Source: Actinopolymorpha pittospori (GTDB taxonomy: Bacteria > Actinomycetota > Actinomycetes > Propionibacteriales > Actinopolymorphaceae). From it: a stretch of 64,000 nucleotides of DNA. The DNA lies in contig NZ_JADBEM010000001.1 of NCBI RefSeq assembly GCF_014873875.1, forward strand, positions 8,556,001 to 8,620,000, given 5' to 3'. The position numbers were made by a program, and so were the translations under genes. The notes under the pieces were generated by a model. That model ran no database searches and was not told where the DNA came from. It worked only from the letters and a program-made list of their open reading frames with translations. This document shows positions 59,821 to 64,000 of the stretch, piece by piece. The first letter of the stretch is position 1, and every line of letters starts with the position of its first letter.

Positions 59821-60716
59821 GCTCCCAGCCGGAGCGCACCAGGCTCATCGTCGCCTCGCTCGCCGCGCTCAAGGCAGCGGGGACGCCGATCACGATGGTC
59901 ACGGCGTACGACTTCCCCTCCGCGCGAGTGGCCGAGGAGGCCGGCGTCGACGTCGTCCTCGTCGGCGACTCGGCCGCGACGACGGTGCTCGGCCACGACT
60001 CCACGGTGCCGGTCGGCATGGCCGAGATGCTGATGCTCGCGGCCGCCGTACGACGGGGCCTGCGCACCCCGCTCCTGGTCGCCGACCTTCCCTTCGGGTC
60101 CTACGAGCGCTCCGACGACCTCGCCGTCGACAACGCCCAGCGCTTCCTCAAGGAGGCCGGCGCCGACGCGGTGAAGCTGGAACGCGGCGGCACCTCGGTC
60201 GCCCGGGCCCGCGCGCTCGTCGCCGCCGGGATCCCGGTGATGGGACATGTCGGGCTCACCCCGCAGACTGCCGGCCAGCTCGGTGGCTACAAGGCTCAGG
60301 GCCGGACGGCCTCCGCCGCCGCGCGGATCGCGGAGGAGGCGCTCGCCCTGCAGGAGGCCGGCTGCTTCGCCGTGGTCCTGGAGGCGATCCCGGCGGCGGT
60401 GACGGAGCGGTTGATGCCGTACCTGCGCATCCCGGTCATCGGGATCGGCGCCGGTCCCGCGACGGACGGACAGGTGCTGGTCTTCCACGATCTGCTCGGG
60501 CTGCTCCAGGGACACACGCCGAGGTTCGTCCGGCGCTACGCCGAGCTGCGGGAGCCGATGGTGCGGGCGGTCGCGAGGTACGCCGCCGACGTTCGGGCAG
60601 GTGAGTTCCCCGGTCCGGAGCACACGTACGGAATGCCGGCGACCGAGCTCACGGCGTTCGAGAAGTTCCTCGACCAGGCCGGCGGACCGGGTCAGCCCGG
60701 GGCCAGACTCGGGTAG
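59817..60716 (+). CDS. panB: 3-methyl-2-oxobutanoate hydroxymethyltransferase
   Basis: Makes ketopantoate from 2-ketoisovalerate, a valine precursor supplied by the ilv pathway at the other end of the window, and methylene-THF. The 299 residues show ITMVTAYDFPSARVAEEAG, VLVGDSAATTVLGHDSTVPV, KLERGG, GIPVMGHVGLTPQ and GIGAGPATDGQVLVFHDLLG with metal and substrate ligands. The start overlaps panC (ATGA), with GGAGGTGG upstream. Its end overlaps the opposing OsmC-like gene by 25 bp. Confidence 0.95.
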   Translation: MSSQPERTRLIVASLAALKAAGTPITMVTAYDFPSARVAEEAGVDVVLVGDSAATTVLGHDSTVPVGMAEMLMLAAAVRRGLRTPLLVADLPFGSYERSDDLAVDNAQRFLKEAGADAVKLERGGTSVARARALVAAGIPVMGHVGLTPQTAGQLGGYKAQGRTASAAARIAEEALALQEAGCFAVVLEAIPAAVTERLMPYLRIPVIGIGAGPATDGQVLVFHDLLGLLQGHTPRFVRRYAELREPMVRAVARYAADVRAGEFPGPEHTYGMPATELTAFEKFLDQAGGPGQPGARLG

Positions 60717-61162
60717 TCGTCGATCTCGAGGTCCACCCGGACCGCGCCGCGTACGGTGTTGGTGACCGTGCACCGCTCGAGGGCCTCACGCAGCCCGACC
60801 AGCCGGCCCGGTGGCAGCTCCCGAGGCACCACCACGCGTACCCACACCGCCTCCACGCGGAGCGGAGGCTCCTCCGAGAGCCGGAAGGACGCCCGCACCA
60901 CCATGGCGTCCTCGGCGATGCCCTGCCGGGCGAGGAAGCGTCCCGCGTGCAGTGCCACGCTCGCGGCGAGGGAGCCGACGAACAACTCCACCGGGGTCGG
61001 CGCGGTGTCCGAACCGCCCTCCACCATGGGCTGGTCGACGTGGAGCTGGTGGCCGCGTACCTCCACGGCGTAGGCGTCACCGGCCCGGGACCGCACCTCG
61101 ACGCACGTTCCCTCCGGGCCGTCGAACGGACGACCCACCGGCCTGCCCCACCCTCCGCTCAC
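60692..61162 (-). CDS. OsmC-like protein without the peroxidatic cysteine
   Basis: 156 residues. The OsmC/Ohr fold is seen in TPVELFVGSLAASVALHAG and ERCTVTNTVRGAVRV. In active members the first segment contains a cysteine (…CxxxA…); here it is Ser-Val (AASVAL), while the second cysteine in RCTVTN is kept. So thiol-peroxidase activity is doubtful; ligand binding is possible. GTG 61162 overlaps the USP stop (GTGA), tying it to the stress-protein operon. Confidence 0.75.
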   Translation of the reverse strand: MSGGWGRPVGRPFDGPEGTCVEVRSRAGDAYAVEVRGHQLHVDQPMVEGGSDTAPTPVELFVGSLAASVALHAGRFLARQGIAEDAMVVRASFRLSEEPPLRVEAVWVRVVVPRELPPGRLVGLREALERCTVTNTVRGAVRVDLEIDDYPSLAPG

Positions 61163-62115
61163 CGGTGCACCGCCCGGACGACGGCGACGGAGCAGTGCGC
61201 GTGGTGAAGCAGGGTCTGGCCCACCGATCCCAGCAGCAGGCGCTCGATGCCGCCCCGCCCGCGGGCACCGACGACGACCAGTTCGGCGCCGCGGGAGAAC
61301 TCCGTGAGGATCACCCCCGGACGTCCTTCGAGGACGTTCGTCGCGACATCGACGTCGGGATACTTCACCCGGAGCCCGGCGAGGCTCTCCCCCACCCAGC
61401 GGACGTGGTCGGCGCGCCTGCTCGCGAAGGCGTCGGTGTCCCACTGCGCCTCGTCCGGAGCGTCGATCCGCCAGCAGTGGACCACCGACAGCGGAAGCCC
61501 GCGCAGGGACGCCTCCTCGAAGGCGAACGCCACCGCGCGTTCGGCGTGGTGTGAACCGTCGGTGCCGACCACGATCCGCGGCCCGGCGGGGGCGTGTTCC
61601 TTGGACGCACGCACCACGATCACCGGGCAGTGGGCGTGCTGGGCGACCGCGGAGTTCACCGAGCCCATCACGACGGAGGCCACCGCGCTCCGTGACCTCG
61701 AGCCCACCACCACGAGTTCGGCGCCCTCCGCCTGCTCCAGGACCGCCGAAGCCGCGGCTCCGGTCACCACGACGCCGGACACCGCGTCGCGTTCGAGTTG
61801 GTCGCCGGCGACCGCCAGGGCCGCGTCGAGGTCGGCGGCCTCCGGCGACGGGTCGGCCGGCTGCCCAGCCTGTCCGCTGACCAGCGCGCTGACCTGTGCG
61901 CTGGCCGGTCCGCTGGTCTGGACACTGGCCGGTGCGCCCGCACCGCCCTGTCCGCCTCCTCCGCCCACCATCGCGAGAACGGGCTCGCGGGCACGGACCA
62001 CCCGGAGGGGGCGGCCCCGGTTGCGGGCCTCGTCGACGGCGTAGCGCAGCGCCGTACGACTCTCCGACCGGCCGTCGATCCCCACCACGACGGGCCGCAG
62101 CGTTCGGTCGATCAT
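61159..62115 (-). CDS. Tandem universal stress protein with inserted tetrapeptide repeats
   Basis: 318 residues, two USP domains. The ATP-loop motifs GxxGxxxxxxxGS are VGSRSRSAVASVVMGSVNSA in domain 1 and VGARGRGGIERLLLGSVGQT in domain 2, suggesting ATP binding at least in the second. A Gly-rich and Ser-repeat insert (residues 51-88) interrupts domain 1. ATG 62115 overlaps the upstream USP gene's stop (ATGA). Confidence 0.9.
   Translation of the reverse strand: MIDRTLRPVVVGIDGRSESRTALRYAVDEARNRGRPLRVVRAREPVLAMVGGGGGQGGAGAPASVQTSGPASAQVSALVSGQAGQPADPSPEAADLDAALAVAGDQLERDAVSGVVVTGAAASAVLEQAEGAELVVVGSRSRSAVASVVMGSVNSAVAQHAHCPVIVVRASKEHAPAGPRIVVGTDGSHHAERAVAFAFEEASLRGLPLSVVHCWRIDAPDEAQWDTDAFASRRADHVRWVGESLAGLRVKYPDVDVATNVLEGRPGVILTEFSRGAELVVVGARGRGGIERLLLGSVGQTLLHHAHCSVAVVRAVHR
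61876..61935. repeat. In-frame 12-bp repeats inside the USP gene
   Basis: Five 12-bp units of the form CGCTGRCCNGNN (plus strand) encode APAS VQTS GPAS AQVS ALVS on the minus strand, within the first USP domain linker. Confidence 0.75.
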
Positions 62116-63209
62116 CGGCGGACTCCAGGTGCGGGAGAGGAGACCCGACCGGCCGGCGGCACGGCGTCGGCACCGGGCGGGCGCTCCTCGGGCCAGCGGG
62201 GCACGGGTTCGAGCCACGGTGCGGAGAGGTCGCCGCCCAGCTCGTCCCCGAGATCGGCGTCGGAGGGAACGGGGACGAGCGCGACCGGACAGCACGCCCG
62301 GTTGATCGCCGTACATCCGAGCGTGGAGCCGAGCAGGCCACTGATCCCGCGGCCGCCGCGACTACCGACCACGAGCAGGTCGGGGTGCCGGGCGATCCGG
62401 AGCGGGCCGGCCACGGTGCCGTCGCCATGGGCGACCGTGACGTCCACGTCGGGGTGCGCGGCCGCGTGTGGCTCGAGGATCGCCTCGACCGCCTCCAGGC
62501 CGGGAGCGCTCATGCCGTGGAGCGCGGAGTTGTGATGCCGGGACCACCAGACGTCACCGCGCGGTGGCACCGGGACCGCGAGCAGCCGGGCACCGCGCAG
62601 GGCCGCCGCCGCGAAGCCGAACCGGATCACGGCTTCCGAGCGCGCGCTGCCGTCGACCCCCAGCACGACATGGCCGTCGAGCATGGGCAGCCCGGATCGG
62701 CTCGCGCGCCGCGCGAGGACCACCGGTCGCGGCTCGACTCCCGCGTCCACCCCCGCTTCGGCAGCGCGCAGGAGCGCGGACAGGACGCCGCGGCCCCGTA
62801 CACCCACGACCACCAGGGTCGGGTCCGGTACGGCCTGCCACAACATCTCGCCGACCGGCCCGTGCACGGCGAGCGCGTACGCCTCCACCTCGGGGACCAG
62901 TGACCGCGCGGACGCGGCACCCGCCTCCGCCACCCGCCACGCCCGGGCCCTGGTGGTCTGCTCCGGTCCGTCCTCGCCCGACGTGCGGGGCGACTCCTCG
63001 GCGTCCCCCGCGTCGGGCCCGGCGGCGCCGGACAGTTCCGCGTCGTACCGGTCGAGATGCCGGCGGTCGCCGTACGCGTGCACGACGACAAGCGGCAACC
63101 GACGGAGGACGGCCTCGCGGGCCGCCCAGAACAAGGCGGGATGTGCCAGCGCGATGCCCTCGATCGCAGCCACGATCGCCGTCGTCGGACACGGCTGTCG
63201 ACCTGTCAT
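62112..63209 (-). CDS. Tandem universal stress protein
   Basis: 365 residues, two USP-like domains: domain 1 (VVAAIEGIALAHPALFWAAR, VVVGVRGRGVLSALLR) has a partial ATP loop, domain 2 (VVLGVDGSARSEAVIRFGF, VVGSRGGRGISGLLGSTLG) a complete one. A Glu/Asp-rich insert (residues 60-90) and a Pro-rich C-terminal tail are added. ATG 63209 has GGGGAC upstream. First gene of USP-USP-OsmC-like; a DosR-like dyad lies 76-89 bp upstream. Confidence 0.85.
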   Translation of the reverse strand: MTGRQPCPTTAIVAAIEGIALAHPALFWAAREAVLRRLPLVVVHAYGDRRHLDRYDAELSGAAGPDAGDAEESPRTSGEDGPEQTTRARAWRVAEAGAASARSLVPEVEAYALAVHGPVGEMLWQAVPDPTLVVVGVRGRGVLSALLRAAEAGVDAGVEPRPVVLARRASRSGLPMLDGHVVLGVDGSARSEAVIRFGFAAAALRGARLLAVPVPPRGDVWWSRHHNSALHGMSAPGLEAVEAILEPHAAAHPDVDVTVAHGDGTVAGPLRIARHPDLLVVGSRGGRGISGLLGSTLGCTAINRACCPVALVPVPSDADLGDELGGDLSAPWLEPVPRWPEERPPGADAVPPAGRVSSPAPGVRR

Positions 63210-63505
63210 CGCCCGTCCCCCGATCCGGCCCCGCCCCGCGGCGACTCAAGCGTCACTTTCGCCCCACATTCGCGTGGTCACGTAGAGACGAAAGTCCTTC
63301 GCCACAAGCCGTTGGCCCTCCTCCGTGTGGACAGCCGTCCCTCCGACGCGGTGGGGAGCGCCCAGGCAAGCTGACCTTGACGTACTCACCGACGACAGCG
63401 ACGCCGACGCAACCCGCGGGGACAGGGCCTAAGCCTCTGCTTCGTCCCCGTGGAGTGCGCGGAACCTGGTAGGAGGGGCGGGCAACCGATTCCCGTCAGG
63501 TACCC
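63210..63505. other. Divergent region between USP and M50 genes
   Basis: No gene supported. It contains the GAGACGAAAGTCCT dyad (63285-63298), a long-range GGGGAC/GTCCCC pair (63418-63423, 63444-63449) and TTGACG at about 63377. Confidence 0.5.
63285..63298. promoter_or_regulatory. Dormancy-box-like (DosR) dyad
   Basis: GAGACGAAAGTCCT resembles the core GGGAC-N4-GTCCC of the DosR box with two arm mismatches, in the promoter region between USP and M50 genes, both classes of which belong to the M. tuberculosis DosR regulon. Confidence 0.35.
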
Positions 63506-64000
63506 ATGAAACCGACGTTCTCACTCGGCCGAATCGCCGGGATCTCCATCGGCGTGCACTGGTCCGTGCTCGCGATGATGGTGCTCGTCACCGAAATCGT
63601 CGCCGTGGGGATCCTGCCCGCCCGCGCTCCCGGACTCGGCGCGGTGACGTACTGGCTGACCGGCGTCGTCGCCTCCGTCACCTTCCTCGCCTCGCTCCTC
63701 GGTCACGAACTCGCCCACGCGGTTGTCGCGCGGCGCTTCAGGATGCGGGCGGACCGGATCACGCTGTGGCTGCTCGGCGGGTTCACCGAACTCGGTTCCC
63801 ATCCGCCGACACCCCGCGCGGCCTTCCTCGTCGCTGCGGCCGGTCCGGGCGCGAGCCTCGCCATTGCCGCGGGGTTCGGCCTGCTGGCCTTCGGGGCGGG
63901 CTTCACCCCGCTGCCGGCGGTCGTCGCGGCCGTCCTCGCGTGGCTCGCGTTGGTCAACGGGGTCCTCGGCGTCTTCAACCTCCTGCCCGGCGCACCGCTG
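63506..64000 (+). CDS. M50-family intramembrane metalloprotease, 3' end cut by window
   Basis: 165 residues visible of about 370-400. The zinc motif HELAH (H67-E68-H71) lies in a transmembrane helix (FLASLLGHELAHAVV), after IAGISIGVHWS in helix 1; the window ends in FNLLPGAPL, the start of the second site-2-protease motif. Relatives end in CBS domains, expected beyond the window. ATG 63506 has only a weak AGG upstream. It is divergent from the USP operon. Confidence 0.88.
   Translation, partial: MKPTFSLGRIAGISIGVHWSVLAMMVLVTEIVAVGILPARAPGLGAVTYWLTGVVASVTFLASLLGHELAHAVVARRFRMRADRITLWLLGGFTELGSHPPTPRAAFLVAAAGPGASLAIAAGFGLLAFGAGFTPLPAVVAAVLAWLALVNGVLGVFNLLPGAPL

Overview
The window is GC-rich DNA with bacterial gene density, GTG/ATG/TTG starts and stop-start overlaps. 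It carries a mycothiol-type formaldehyde dehydrogenase, a GT87 polyprenyl-phosphomannose-dependent mannosyltransferase and an actinobacterial ilv attenuator, all of which point to an actinomycete (Actinomycetota). No rRNA or tRNA gene was seen, so the genus is left open. Much of the backbone follows the Mycobacterium tuberculosis Rv2995c-Rv3039c order, as recalled from general knowledge: leuB, serA, ilvC-N-B, gatB-A-C, ACT protein, ligA, MetE-like protein, mnmA, cysteine desulfurase, etfA-B, methyltransferase, acyltransferase, methyltransferase, enoyl-CoA hydratase. This suggests an old conserved actinobacterial block with newer cassettes between its parts.

Layout. 0-13.5 kb: branched-chain amino-acid and serine synthesis on the minus strand (ilvE, leuB, serA, ilvC, ilvN, ilvB, ilvD), with an ilvB attenuator that includes a 13-residue Ile-Leu-Val leader peptide, then a GT87 transferase and a D-2-hydroxyacid dehydrogenase. 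14-22.4 kb: a secreted sugar-dehydrogenase-like lipoprotein, the gatCAB amidotransferase operon, an ACT protein, DNA ligase and a flavin reductase. 23-31.3 kb: an accessory island centred on an N-acylamino-acid racemase of the NSAR/OSBS family, with a GNAT transferase, an HTH-less SIS protein, a permease, an N-carbamoyl-D-amino-acid hydrolase-like enzyme, a D-aminoacylase and a divergent M20 deacylase. 31.3-38.4 kb: MetE-like protein, a heterodimeric ABC exporter with one predicted ATP site, mnmA and cysteine desulfurase. 38.5-41.6 kb: thiM-thiE-thiD-tenA behind a TPP riboswitch. 41.6-53 kb: etfBA, a TIM-barrel isomerase, methyltransferases, an MFS/MarR pair, an M23 peptidase, a BlaI-type repressor, an acyltransferase, a cold-shock protein and an enoyl-CoA hydratase. 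53-64 kb: a 14-TM drug exporter, mycothiol-dependent formaldehyde oxidation, an SMP-30 lactonase, pantothenate synthesis (with a DUF2520-PanC in-frame fusion), an OsmC-like protein, two tandem USP proteins and a truncated M50 protease.

The NSAR island is the best candidate for an unusual system. It combines all three catalytic types of the known D-to-L amino-acid conversion route (N-acyltransferase, racemase, L-deacylase) with two D-specific hydrolases and a permease, in one apparent six-gene operon plus a divergent gene that share a palindrome. The second theme is an unusual number of short tandem repeats with periods of 9-14 bp, both between genes (10 bp x5, 14 bp x7, 11 bp x8) and in frame inside genes (12 bp x7, 12 bp x5), plus a 66-bp duplication in a MarR tail.
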